Origin: Aliidiomarina celeris
GTDB taxonomy: Bacteria; Pseudomonadota; Gammaproteobacteria; Enterobacterales; Alteromonadaceae
Direction of reading: 5' to 3'
Length of the DNA stretch: 64,000 nucleotides
Assembly: GCF_003316875.1 (NCBI RefSeq)
Contig: NZ_QMIL01000001.1
Span: forward strand, 186,001-250,000
The position numbers were made by a program, and so were the translations under genes. Shown here piece after piece: positions 43,225 through 52,406 of the stretch. The notes under the pieces are model-generated. The model was not told the DNA's origin and did not search any database. It worked only from the letters and a program-made list of their open reading frames with translations. The number at the start of each line of letters is the position of its first letter. Position 1 is the stretch's first letter.

Positions 43225-46200
43225 ATGACCCAGCAAGCACATCACCGGATCGATGCACTCGCAAAAGGAACCTTATTGCACGCCTACCGAATTAAAGAGG
43301 AACTCGGTTCGGGCGCTTTTGGTATTACCTATCTAGCAGAACACGGCTTGCTCAATACCCTGCATGTTATAAAAGAGTATTTGCCTGAAAGTGCATTGCG
43401 TGATCACGCGACCAGTACGGTTGCGCCGAAGAGCCATCAAGAAGAAGATTTGTTCAACTGGGGCATGACCAGCTTTTTTAACGAAGCACGAATGCTTAAT
43501 CAGCTAAGCCATCCGAATATTGTAAAAGTGAGCGACTTATTTGAAGCGAACGGCACCGCTTACTTTGTAATGCCTTATTTAAAGGGTATTACCTTGCACC
43601 AATGGATTAAGGCTCACCCAAAGCCAAGTCAGCAACAGCTTGATGAAGTGTTTATCCCTATTCTTGAAGGGCTAAAATACATTCACGAACGCAACTTATT
43701 GCACCGCGATATTAAGCCGGAAAATATTTATATTACCGACAATGGTAATCCGGTATTGATTGATTTTGGCGCAGCTCGATTAGCGATCGGCAATAAAAGC
43801 AAAGCCTTAACTCAAGTGCTAACCCCTCACTTTGCACCTTGGGAACAATATCGCTCAAAAGGTGACTTTACCCCAGCGCTTGACCTGTACAGCCTAGCGG
43901 GCTGTTTGTATCAAGCCATTACACAAAAACTCCCGGAAGAAGCCCCGAACCGACTGGAAGACGACCCGCAACCGAAGCTCGCAGGCTCAGCACACGAAGC
44001 GCTTTATGCGCCTCATTTTTTGCAGGCAATAGACACTGCATTAAATGTTTGGGCGAAAGACCGTTACCAGAACGCATTTGAGTTTCAGCGCGCGCTGCTT
44101 GGGCAAAGTCAGTCTGCGGCTGTCGCTTCAGGCTCAGCTACTCACAAGGCTTCAGTAGAAGCTCATGGTGGTTCAACAGCTTCCGAACCGTCGCCAGTGA
44201 GCCCGGATCCATCAAGTTCTGTTGCGAAAACCAGTAGCAAAAAAGGTCTCGTTATTTTAGCTAGCCTTGTTGCAATTACAGCCGTGGCTGCGGGCGGGTA
44301 TTTTTTAAGCCAGTCTCCTGATAGCCCGGGGCCTGACCTTGAAATCACTCAAGAGCGAACAGAACCACAGCAAAGCGAACAAGAGGTAGAGCTGCAAGCT
44401 CAAGAAGCAGCTGAGGCTGAACGAATAGAGGCTGAACGGCTTGCTGCAGAGCAAGCGGAAGCAGAGCGTCTCGCTGCAGAACAGGCTGAGGCCGAGAAGC
44501 TTGAAGCAGAAAGGCTTGAAGCTGAGCGGATCGCAAAACAGCAAAGAGAAGCCGAAGAGGCCGCTCGTTTGGCTCGCCAACAACGCGCTGCGGAACAGGC
44601 GGACAATGCACAATGGCAAGCAGCACGCGAGTCTAATACCCTTGCTGCGTATCAGGCTTACCTCGCCGATTGTTCGTTGTGTGCCGAGCGCACTGAAGCA
44701 CAAATGCGCATACAAGATCTTCGAATTGCTCAAGAAGCGGAGCAATCACGCATGGCAGCAGAACAAGCCGCGCGTGAGGAAGAAACCCGCCAAGCGGAAT
44801 TAGCCGCCGACAATGCGCTTTGGCAAACAGTGCAGGCGAGCCAAACGATCGCTGCGTTTCAGGGCTACTTGAACGGTTGTTTGCGTTGCGAAAATAAATC
44901 CGATGCGGAAAATGCGATAGCGGAACTGCAAACGGCTCAGCGCGAAGCCGATGCTCAGCTCTACAGTGAGGCATTGGCCGAAAATTCATTAACCGGTTGG
45001 CAAGGTTATTTGGCGGACTGTCGCCAATGCGAGGCTGAATCTGAAGTACGCCAACGCATACTCGATATTGAAACCGCATTAGCAGCACAATCGCCTGATG
45101 ACCGCCTATGGGAACAAGCACAAACAAGCGATACATCCATAAGCTATGCCGCTTACCTTGAAAACTGCGACACCTGCGGCTATCAGCAACAAGCAGAACA
45201 GCTCTACGCACAAACCCAAGGTTTGGAACAGGGCTTACGGGTGAGCCTTAACGCTGAGAATGGTGAATTTAGTAGTATTCAAGCAGCTATAGAGTTTGCG
45301 CGTGAAGGCACTACGATAGAGATTGAAGCGGGTGAGTATGAGGAGGCGATTCAACTTTCTAAAGCGGTAGTTCTGCGAGCTGCGGCTAACGCTGAGGTTA
45401 TTATAAGCGCAAGTGATCGTTCAGCACTGCAAGTGAGCGGAGGCGGCGAGGTTCGCAACTTAACCTTGCGTAATACAGCGATGCTTGGTACGCCGCCAGC
45501 GGTGCTTATTGAAGGAAGTAGTTCCGTACTGCTCCAGAACTTGGTTATTGAGTCAGGGGCGGGGGCAGCCGTACGGGTACAAAATACAGCATCACCGCGC
45601 ATTAGCGACTCGCAGTTGCGTTCGCAAATCAGTAGTGCGCTCATCGTAACCCAACAGGCGGCAGGCGCATATAACAACAACCGCTTCTATCAAAGTGGCG
45701 AATATGGCATTCGTATAGACTCCCGCGGGGAGCCAGAATTTAGTAATAATCGCGTGGAGCTCAATGAGCGCGGTGGTATTGCTCTAGCGAATAATACCCG
45801 AGGCATATTTACCGGCAACTACATTGCCGAGAACTTAAGTACTGGGGTATTAGTGAGTTACTCGGCCAACCCTCAATTTGTAAACAATACTATTGAAAAC
45901 AATGAACAATACGGTTTACAAATTTTTGAACAGGGGCGGGGCACCTTTGAAGCCAACACCATCACTGGTCATTCGTTAGTGGGTGTTCTGGTGCGCAACG
46001 GGGGTGCTCCAATTTTTAGTCAAAACCAAATTCTAGCCAACCAAGACGGCGTGCAATTTGTAAGTGGAGCAGGTGGCACCTTTACCGACAATCAAGTGCG
46101 CGAAAACACCCAGGTCGCTATAACCATTCGCGGTAACTCAAATCCGGAGTTCAATACCAATGTGATTGACTCGAATCGGTCAGGCATTTACATACTCGAC

Positions 46201-46428
46201 AGTGGCAAAGGACGTTTTCGCGACAATCAAATTACCAACCATAGTGGTTTTGGCATTTCTGTAGCCAGTGGTGGCGAGCCAGAGTTTCGTAATAATCAAA
46301 TAAATGGCAACACCGTAGGCGTTCAGGTTGTTGACGGTGGGGCCGGTCGCTTTGTAGAAAACGATGTAAACAAAAATACCGAAAACAACTGGCAAGTGGA
46401 CGAAAGCTCGAGCCCAGTTATTGATTAA
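43225..46428 (+). CDS. Transmembrane Ser/Thr protein kinase with CxxC repeats and beta-helix ectodomain (kinase 2)
   Basis: About 1067 residues, the same layout as kinase 1. Kinase domain 20-290: LGSGAFGITYLAE, Lys50 in HVIKEYLP, HRDIKPEN (160-167), DFG (180-182), and an activation loop nearly identical to kinase 1. One span is at about 341-362 (VILASLVAITAVAAGGYFLS). Then comes an Ala/Glu coiled coil of tandem EAERLAAEQA units (390-460), four W...YL..CxxC repeats (Cys near 483/486, 552/555, 599/602, 648/651), and a beta-helix from about 680 to the end. The linker and ectodomain differ much more from kinase 1 than the kinase domain does, suggesting shared targets but different signals. ATG 43225 is used; TTG 43219 is an alternative. 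Confidence 0.9.
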   Translation: MTQQAHHRIDALAKGTLLHAYRIKEELGSGAFGITYLAEHGLLNTLHVIKEYLPESALRDHATSTVAPKSHQEEDLFNWGMTSFFNEARMLNQLSHPNIVKVSDLFEANGTAYFVMPYLKGITLHQWIKAHPKPSQQQLDEVFIPILEGLKYIHERNLLHRDIKPENIYITDNGNPVLIDFGAARLAIGNKSKALTQVLTPHFAPWEQYRSKGDFTPALDLYSLAGCLYQAITQKLPEEAPNRLEDDPQPKLAGSAHEALYAPHFLQAIDTALNVWAKDRYQNAFEFQRALLGQSQSAAVASGSATHKASVEAHGGSTASEPSPVSPDPSSSVAKTSSKKGLVILASLVAITAVAAGGYFLSQSPDSPGPDLEITQERTEPQQSEQEVELQAQEAAEAERIEAERLAAEQAEAERLAAEQAEAEKLEAERLEAERIAKQQREAEEAARLARQQRAAEQADNAQWQAARESNTLAAYQAYLADCSLCAERTEAQMRIQDLRIAQEAEQSRMAAEQAAREEETRQAELAADNALWQTVQASQTIAAFQGYLNGCLRCENKSDAENAIAELQTAQREADAQLYSEALAENSLTGWQGYLADCRQCEAESEVRQRILDIETALAAQSPDDRLWEQAQTSDTSISYAAYLENCDTCGYQQQAEQLYAQTQGLEQGLRVSLNAENGEFSSIQAAIEFAREGTTIEIEAGEYEEAIQLSKAVVLRAAANAEVIISASDRSALQVSGGGEVRNLTLRNTAMLGTPPAVLIEGSSSVLLQNLVIESGAGAAVRVQNTASPRISDSQLRSQISSALIVTQQAAGAYNNNRFYQSGEYGIRIDSRGEPEFSNNRVELNERGGIALANNTRGIFTGNYIAENLSTGVLVSYSANPQFVNNTIENNEQYGLQIFEQGRGTFEANTITGHSLVGVLVRNGGAPIFSQNQILANQDGVQFVSGAGGTFTDNQVRENTQVAITIRGNSNPEFNTNVIDSNRSGIYILDSGKGRFRDNQITNHSGFGISVASGGEPEFRNNQINGNTVGVQVVDGGAGRFVENDVNKNTENNWQVDESSSPVID

Positions 46429-46493
46429 TTGATAAAGCGCAGTACGCCCGTACGTCGTTTACGTACATAAAAAATAACAAGAAGGAAGTAATT

Positions 46494-49274
46494 GTGCTTT
46501 TACTTAACGATGCTTCAGGCCAAACACAATACGAAATAGCAATCGGCACAACCTCTGTAGGCCGCGGAAACAACAACGATATTGTTATTGCCGACAATCA
46601 TGTTTCAGGTACACATGCTCAATTTGTGGTCACTGCTGATCAAGCTACAGTAGAAGACTTGGGTTCAACCAACGGTACCTTTTTAAACGGTCAGCGTATT
46701 CCAGAACGAACACCCATTCTTTTAGCAGACGGAATGCAACTTGCTTTTGGCGAAAGCACCGTTGTTTTTCATCTTCGTTTAAGTTTTGTTTCGCCTAATT
46801 CCGAAACTACAGCCGCCACACGCGTGGTGCGATCTGACAAATCGACGCCAAGCAACGGAGGAATTGAACAGACTCAGGTCACAAAAGCGAAGAACAAATT
46901 TACGATTGGTAGAAGCCTAACCAACGACATTGTTCTTAACTCACCGGTGGTTTCCTCTGTTCACCTCGTTATAGAACGCAACAACGAAGGACTTTGGGTT
47001 GCGCGCGACAACAATAGTACGAATGGCAGCTATTTAAATTCGCCAAACAATAGAATGGAGAGCTTTAAGCTTGAGGCGGGCCAAACTATTTTCCTTGGAA
47101 GCTATAAGTTACTGGCTGATCAGGTTCTAACATTATTAAAAACCGAAGCGTTGGAGCAAATAGGGCGTATACGGGTAGCGCATGACACTATGGTTATTGG
47201 CCGCGACCCTGCAGCCGGTGTTTCAGTTTCGCATCCGAGTGTTTCATGGCGCCACGCCAAACTGACCAAAAAAGGAAGCCATTACCTTATTGAAGATTTG
47301 GGCTCCACAAATGGTACCTACGTAAATGGTGTACAAATTAAAAAGCCGGTACCTTTGTCGAAAGACGATGAAATTATGCTCGGGGTTTATGCTTTTAGTT
47401 TAGAGTTCGACGAGCAACAAGTTACCTCGTTAGTTAAGAAAGCAACCTTTGACGGGCTCACACTTGAAGCGAAAGGCATAACCAAGCTAGTGGGAAAGGA
47501 CGTTGCTCTGTTAGACGACATTAGCTTAACGGTGAACCCAGGTGAATTTGTCGGCTTAATGGGATTGTCTGGAGCTGGGAAAACCACTTTCTTAAAAGCC
47601 CTCAATGGCTACGACAAGCCAACTCGCGGTTCCAGTTACATTAATGGCATGGACGTTTATAAGAATTACAATTTGTTTAAAGCCATGATTGGTTATGTGC
47701 CTCAAGATGATATTGTGCATCCTGAACTAACGGTATATCAAGCCCTTGAGTACTACGCCAAACTTAGACTGCCTTCCGACATGAAAAAGGCGGAAGTGAA
47801 AAGACTTATTTCGGATACGCTGGCAAAACTAGGCTTAGCCGGTGTTGAACATACATTAATTGGTTCACCGGAAACCGAAAAAGGCATAAGCGGCGGGCAA
47901 CGTAAGCGGGTTAATTTAGCCATGGAATTGCTCGCCGACCCAAGCATTATATTCCTCGACGAACCTACTTCTGGCTTATCGGCAGTAGACACCAAGATGG
48001 TTATGGAGCTACTGCGTAAACTCGCCGATGAAGGCAAAACCATTATTATGACCATTCATCAGCCGAGTTTCGACAACTACCGGATTATGGACAGCCAGAT
48101 TATTCTGAGTTATGGCAAATTGGCCTATTACGGACCCACTTATCCAAATTCTATCGAGTTTTTTAACCCAGACAGCCAAGATCCAACCTTGCTCAATACA
48201 CCAGACAACGCGCTTATAGGGTTGAATAACGGTGAAATTTCAGCAGGGGAAACCCAACTCGATCCGCGCAAAGATCGCAACAAAAAGGGACTTTATTGGA
48301 AGCAACGCTACTTAGCCAGCGCAGAGTATCAAGACTACGTAGAGAAGCGAAGAGGGCAGGCTAAGCCTTTAGAGAAGGGCAAACAAAAAACCGCCTCGTC
48401 GTTGCACCAGCTGTTTATATTGGCAGGGCGCTTTATTAAGGTAAAACTGAAAGATCGGGTAAATACGACCATTCTGCTCGCACAAGCCCCGTTAATTGCG
48501 CTGATGGTGAGCTTGTTGTTCTCTGAAGAAGCGTATATGGGCACCGCAACGCGACCCGGAATGGCCTTTACCCTCATGTTTGTTTTGGCAATTGCTGCCG
48601 TGTGGTTTGGCAACACCAATGCAGTACGGGAAATTGTCGCTGAAAAGGCTATCTTTGAGCGCGAACGCATGGTCGGAATTAAAATTCTGCCTTATGTATT
48701 TTCAAAGTTTGTCGTTCTTGCGCCACTTTGTGCATTCCAAACCTTACTGCTGGTGGGCATTACCTATGCACTTATTCCCTTTGAACTCGGCTTCGAAAGT
48801 GACATTTTATGGATAGGGGGGATTATATTCCTAACGTCTTTGGCCGGTTTAAGCATTGGTTTATTGGTGTCGGCGTTTTCAAAGTCGCAGTCTCAGGCAC
48901 TGGCGTTAATTCCTATTGTGCTGTTACCCATGATTATTTTCGGTGGCGGTATGATGACCCTGAAACAAATGCACGAGAGCGAGGGTAAAGTGGCTTATTA
49001 TATAGCGCAAGCCATTCCAACCCGCTGGGCGCTTGAAGAAATGACATCAATTTACGATGCAAATACTGATCATGAAGCGTTTTGCCAAGAGCAACTCGAC
49101 GCCTCGTTACATGAAACTGAAGCCATGACCAACTGTTTAGCGCTGCGTAATTTAACCGAACGCAATTACGGAGACGCAGCCACCAATAGAAATACCGTTT
49201 TGAGCGTGTTAGCGGGGTTCATTATTATTCCGTTGCTATTGGTGATTATGCTACTGCGACGGCGCGGACGTTAA
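46494..49274 (+). CDS. Triple-FHA ABC transporter of the ABCG (Rv1747-like) type
   Basis: A 926-residue half-transporter. Three FHA domains come first: SVGRGNNNDIVI to STNGTFLNG (about 15-90), TIGRSLTNDIVLNS to STNGSYLNS (135-205), and VIGRDPAAGVSVSHPS to STNGTYVNG (230-300). The ABC domain follows (325-560): Walker A GLSGAGKTT with Lys363, signature SGGQRKR (466-472), Walker B IIFLDEP with Asp489, His522. About six spans lie in 650-920 (ALAIAAVWFGNT-type ABC2 domain), giving ABCG order. Mycobacterial Rv1747 has the same logic with two FHA domains and is phosphorylated by PknF. It starts at GTG after AAGGAAGTAATT. Exported substrate unknown. Confidence 0.9.
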   Translation: MLLLNDASGQTQYEIAIGTTSVGRGNNNDIVIADNHVSGTHAQFVVTADQATVEDLGSTNGTFLNGQRIPERTPILLADGMQLAFGESTVVFHLRLSFVSPNSETTAATRVVRSDKSTPSNGGIEQTQVTKAKNKFTIGRSLTNDIVLNSPVVSSVHLVIERNNEGLWVARDNNSTNGSYLNSPNNRMESFKLEAGQTIFLGSYKLLADQVLTLLKTEALEQIGRIRVAHDTMVIGRDPAAGVSVSHPSVSWRHAKLTKKGSHYLIEDLGSTNGTYVNGVQIKKPVPLSKDDEIMLGVYAFSLEFDEQQVTSLVKKATFDGLTLEAKGITKLVGKDVALLDDISLTVNPGEFVGLMGLSGAGKTTFLKALNGYDKPTRGSSYINGMDVYKNYNLFKAMIGYVPQDDIVHPELTVYQALEYYAKLRLPSDMKKAEVKRLISDTLAKLGLAGVEHTLIGSPETEKGISGGQRKRVNLAMELLADPSIIFLDEPTSGLSAVDTKMVMELLRKLADEGKTIIMTIHQPSFDNYRIMDSQIILSYGKLAYYGPTYPNSIEFFNPDSQDPTLLNTPDNALIGLNNGEISAGETQLDPRKDRNKKGLYWKQRYLASAEYQDYVEKRRGQAKPLEKGKQKTASSLHQLFILAGRFIKVKLKDRVNTTILLAQAPLIALMVSLLFSEEAYMGTATRPGMAFTLMFVLAIAAVWFGNTNAVREIVAEKAIFERERMVGIKILPYVFSKFVVLAPLCAFQTLLLVGITYALIPFELGFESDILWIGGIIFLTSLAGLSIGLLVSAFSKSQSQALALIPIVLLPMIIFGGGMMTLKQMHESEGKVAYYIAQAIPTRWALEEMTSIYDANTDHEAFCQEQLDASLHETEAMTNCLALRNLTERNYGDAATNRNTVLSVLAGFIIIPLLLVIMLLRRRGR

Positions 49275-49357
49275 TGGCAGTTAAAACCTGTGGTTCTGAA
49301 TACACTATTTAAATAAACCGCATAGCTCGAGCGACTATGCATACGGAGAAAAAACAC

Positions 49358-49855
49358 ATGAAAGCCTTGAAAACATTCATTGCATTAGTCGCTTTAAGCA
49401 CTGTGTTAGCCGGCTGTTCAGCGATAACCGAAGACATTAAAAACAACGTAAGTTACCAGATAGAATCGGTGGATGTGGAAATTGGCATGCGCGACACCGG
49501 TGGTATTCTACCAACCATAGCAGCCGACATTGCCATAAACGTACGAATGCTGAATGAAAGTCGTATCGACTTAACCTTAACCACCATCGACTATCAAGTT
49601 TTTGCCGGTAACACGCAAATAGCAGACGGCACTATGGGGTCACCGGTAACCATTAAAGCGCGAGGTGGCGAAGAGCGTGTGCAGCTATTTGCCCAAGTGA
49701 GTGGCCGCGCTTTGCTCAATGAAGGCATTAACTTAACGCGAAATCGTTCGTTACCGCCGATTCGAATTGTTGGCAAAGGGCATGTAACCACCGCATTCGG
49801 CAAACACGAAATTCCTTTCACATTGCATTACAACGAAAACGAATCCGAAATTTAA
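49358..49855 (+). CDS. LEA14-like (WHy domain) lipoprotein
   Basis: About 165 residues. The signal MKALKTFIALVALSTVLAGC has the lipobox VLAGC. The mature part is beta-rich with VDVEIGMRDTGGILPTIAAD, IAINVRMLNESRIDLTLTTI and DYQVFAGNTQIADGTM, matching the water-stress/hypersensitive-response (WHy/LEA14) fold. ATG 49358 follows GGAGAAAAAACAC. It is the last gene in the kinase-phosphatase-transporter run, 83 bases after the transporter. It may be an envelope part of the export system or simply a neighbour. The 176 bp to the next gene hold nothing I recognise. Confidence 0.8.
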   Translation: MKALKTFIALVALSTVLAGCSAITEDIKNNVSYQIESVDVEIGMRDTGGILPTIAADIAINVRMLNESRIDLTLTTIDYQVFAGNTQIADGTMGSPVTIKARGGEERVQLFAQVSGRALLNEGINLTRNRSLPPIRIVGKGHVTTAFGKHEIPFTLHYNENESEI

Positions 49856-50031
49856 GAGGGGCGCTTTGGGCGAGGCGCGTTCTACAGGAGGCTATCTGAC
49901 ATCAATACTTAATTTAACATAATATATATTATGCGAAGTTATCCATCAGTATGGCACTCAACAGGGTTCGGGCTCACTTGCGTTTTTTCACCATTCGAAT
50001 AACCTAGGTTTTTCTTTTAATGAGGTTTTTT

Positions 50032-50709
50032 ATGTCGCATCTGCATTCGCCCTTTGAAACGATTGAGCTGAGCCAATGGCCACGTCGGCAACACTTTGAA
50101 TTCTTCTCTCAGTTTGAGGAACCTTATTTTGGAATCACCAGCCAGGTGGAATGCACTCCGCTGTGGAGCTTCTGTAAACGTGATAAAAATACGTCGTTCT
50201 ATTTACGCTACCTGCATGCGGTGATGTGCGCCGTAAATACTACGCAAGCAACTCGGCTTCGCATTCGCAACCAACAGCCCGTTCTTTTTAAAACTATTCA
50301 TGTGTCGGCAACAATTATGCGTGCGAACGGCACCTTTGGTTTTGGGTTCTTTCCGTTTTCCCAGGATTACAGCCAATTCGAAGCCGCAGCCGTGCACGAA
50401 ACGCAGTTGGTTCAACAAGAAACAACCTTATTTTCTCCTCGTTTGGGGCCTGAGCCGCGCTTAGACGTGGTCCATTTTTCTGCCGTACCTTGGGTAAATT
50501 TTTCTTCGATAAGCCACGCACGCGCGTTTTCCCGTCACGATAGCGTACCGAAAATATCCGTGGGTAAAGTCACTACTGTTGATGTTGCTGAATCCAGCTC
50601 TGCATCCTTTCCGGTTGCAGTTCATCTGCACCATGCTTTAGCCGACGGTCGCGACGTTAGCGACCTGTTAGAGCGCATTAAAAACGAACTTGCTCGCGGT
50701 CTTTGCTAA
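50032..50709 (+). CDS. Chloramphenicol acetyltransferase-like (CAT) protein
   Basis: About 225 residues with the CAT fold. It begins FETIELSQWPRRQHFEFFSQ and FEEPYFGITSQVECTPLW, and ends with the catalytic segment FPVAVHLHHALADGRDVSDL, carrying the HHxxxDG motif of CAT enzymes. Chromosomal CAT homologues often acetylate chloramphenicol weakly or other hydroxylated compounds, so resistance cannot be claimed. ATG 50032 has GAGG seven bases upstream; ATG 50020 is an alternative. It stands alone between the signalling locus and an outer-membrane protein gene. Confidence 0.85.
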   Translation: MSHLHSPFETIELSQWPRRQHFEFFSQFEEPYFGITSQVECTPLWSFCKRDKNTSFYLRYLHAVMCAVNTTQATRLRIRNQQPVLFKTIHVSATIMRANGTFGFGFFPFSQDYSQFEAAAVHETQLVQQETTLFSPRLGPEPRLDVVHFSAVPWVNFSSISHARAFSRHDSVPKISVGKVTTVDVAESSSASFPVAVHLHHALADGRDVSDLLERIKNELARGLC

Positions 50710-50783
50710 AGTTTAACGTGGCTGAGGTCGCTATATTCGGAGAGCTTCTTTACACTTGAAGTGAGTTTACAAAAGGAGTTTTT

Positions 50784-51284
50784 ATGCGTTTAACAAATAA
50801 AGTATCGATTGCGGCGTTGCTAGCGATGGCTTCTACCAGCATTGCAACACAGGCCAATGAAGTGAGCTTAAGTTATTACGACTTCCGTGGCACGGGCGTG
50901 CTATTTAACGGTAAGCTTTATTTTAATGAACGACTTTCCGGTACACTCGACATCGGTGAAACTGACTTTTCGACAGTTCGCGCTGGGGTTAGTTATCAAA
51001 CGGATTTAGCACTCGGCAGTGCACCTGTTCATCTGGTCGGTGGTTACAGCAATTACGACTCTACAAGTGGCGCATGGTTTGGTGCGGGTGTGCGCCACGG
51101 CCTCACACCTGAGCTTAACTCCAAAGCAGAATTGATTCATGACACCGCAGGTAACGGCTTTATGCGGCTCAATTTTGGCTTAGATTACGCCCTTTCCGGC
51201 CAGTTCTTAGTGACCGGTGGTTACAGCGTTAACACCGATCAGGTGAGCAACGAATTCCGCATTGGTATGAGCTACCGTTTTTAA
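50784..51284 (+). CDS. YfaZ-like small outer-membrane beta-barrel protein
   Basis: A 166-residue protein with a signal peptide (LTNKVSIAALLAMASTSIAT, cleavage after QA). Alternating beta strands follow, ending EFRIGMSYRF; the terminal Phe is the usual BAM-recognition residue. Strands such as VSLSYYDFRGTGVLFNGKLY and FLVTGGYSVNTDQ suggest an eight-strand barrel of the YfaZ type. Strong site AAAAGGAGTTTTT before the ATG. Role unknown, probably structural or a narrow channel. A bidirectional terminator separates it from the convergent MipA gene. Confidence 0.75.
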   Translation: MRLTNKVSIAALLAMASTSIATQANEVSLSYYDFRGTGVLFNGKLYFNERLSGTLDIGETDFSTVRAGVSYQTDLALGSAPVHLVGGYSNYDSTSGAWFGAGVRHGLTPELNSKAELIHDTAGNGFMRLNFGLDYALSGQFLVTGGYSVNTDQVSNEFRIGMSYRF

Positions 51285-51303
51285 GGGCATTGCTAACGGT
51301 TTT

Positions 51304-51334
51304 AAAAAAGGCGCGGCTGTAGCTGCGCCTTTTT
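51304..51334. terminator. Bidirectional Rho-independent terminator
   Basis: AAAAAAGGCGCGGCT, loop GT, AGCTGCGCCTTTTT form a stem with A and T tracts on either side. It serves the converging YfaZ-like and MipA/OmpV genes. Confidence 0.85.
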
Positions 51335-51358
51335 CATTCTGTTTCATCAATTTCAGTA

Positions 51359-52177
51359 TTAAAATCGGTAGCTCACAAAAATAAAGGTGGTGTAAAGGTC
51401 TCTATTCGCACTCATTGGGCTGTCGGTAATATTTTCATCTACAAAAGTACGGTTCCATTGCCCACCTAAGGTCCAGCGTTCACTAAAGCGAAAATAACCG
51501 CCAACGCCCGCCGCTAAATTAAAGCTATCGGTTCCTGAGTAGGCTGCTAAACCAGAGCGCTGCGCTTCTGTTGCGCTGATTCCGTAGAAGTAATTCACAT
51601 AGTCTTCACTAAAGTACTCCACCCCGAGGCGTGGCCCAAACTGCCAAATAAGGGGCTGTTTACTGAGTCCATATTCATAGCGTACAGCGCCTCTGTACCC
51701 CGTGTCTAAACCGCGCGCATTGAGTGTCACTTCCGCATTAATGTCACCCCAAGGCTGGCGATAACGATAATTAAGCCCTGTTTCAATGCGAATATCCCGC
51801 TTGTCGAGTTGTTGAAGCTCCGCAATGCGATTTTCTTTAGGGTCAAAACTTGAAGGAACGACGCGGGCAATAGCCGTAAAGCTATGGGCAGCCCGTGGGC
51901 TGAGGTTAGCGCCAAGTCGATAACCAAGCTCTATACCACGGAAGTAAAAACGTTCACTCTCAAAGTTAATAACCGGTACAGCCAGTGCACTGGAGTTGTC
52001 GCCGCGGTAACTAGGCTGTGCATTGATGACCGCAAAGCCAACACTCCAGCTTGGGGATGGCATGCTAGGTGTAGTGGACTCACCATCTTCGCCTGCTAAC
52101 GCAGTATTCTGAATAAATAAAAGGCCACTTAGCACAACACATTGTTTTAAAAGCAAACGAGATTTACAAAAAGTCAT
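51359..52177 (-). CDS. MipA/OmpV family outer-membrane protein
   Basis: About 272 residues. The signal peptide (LLLKQCVVLSGLLFIQNTAL, cleavage after ALA) is followed by PSWSVGFAVINAQPSYRGDN, a typical MipA/OmpV start, and repeated strands such as GRGLDTGYRG-like segments. It ends TTFIFVSYRF with terminal Phe. The family includes the scaffold for murein-synthesising complexes MipA and the porin-like OmpV. ATG 52177 has AAGGAATTGTATA; a longer frame to 52228 lacks a signal at its N-terminus. The 229 bp to lonH hold no other gene. Confidence 0.85.
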   Translation of the reverse strand: MTFCKSRLLLKQCVVLSGLLFIQNTALAGEDGESTTPSMPSPSWSVGFAVINAQPSYRGDNSSALAVPVINFESERFYFRGIELGYRLGANLSPRAAHSFTAIARVVPSSFDPKENRIAELQQLDKRDIRIETGLNYRYRQPWGDINAEVTLNARGLDTGYRGAVRYEYGLSKQPLIWQFGPRLGVEYFSEDYVNYFYGISATEAQRSGLAAYSGTDSFNLAAGVGGYFRFSERWTLGGQWNRTFVDENITDSPMSANRDLYTTFIFVSYRF

Positions 52178-52406
52178 TATACAATTCCTTTTTTTTATTC
52201 TTTTGAGCCTTGAAAGCGGCCCGTACATGATTTTCTCGTTCCTATTTTAAGAACAAAAAGAACGAAAGTACCAACCAATCTAGGTAAAGATACGCAGCGT
52301 AGAAGCAAAGCGATTCATTGCTCCAATGCTCAACTATTTCCGAGCTATGGAAAGCACCTCAATTCGGCTATCATAGCGTGTATAACTGATTACTTTTTTG
52401 GAATTT

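Noticed and set aside
44400..44540. DNA tandem repeat as a mobile or phase-variable repeat
   Set aside because: The units code EAERLAAEQA in frame with many synonymous changes, so it is an ordinary coiled-coil repeat within kinase 2.
37162..49855. Type VI secretion regulatory locus (PpkA/PppA/Fha)
   Set aside because: No tss, vgrG, hcp or clpV gene is present in the window, and the partner gene is an ABC transporter instead.
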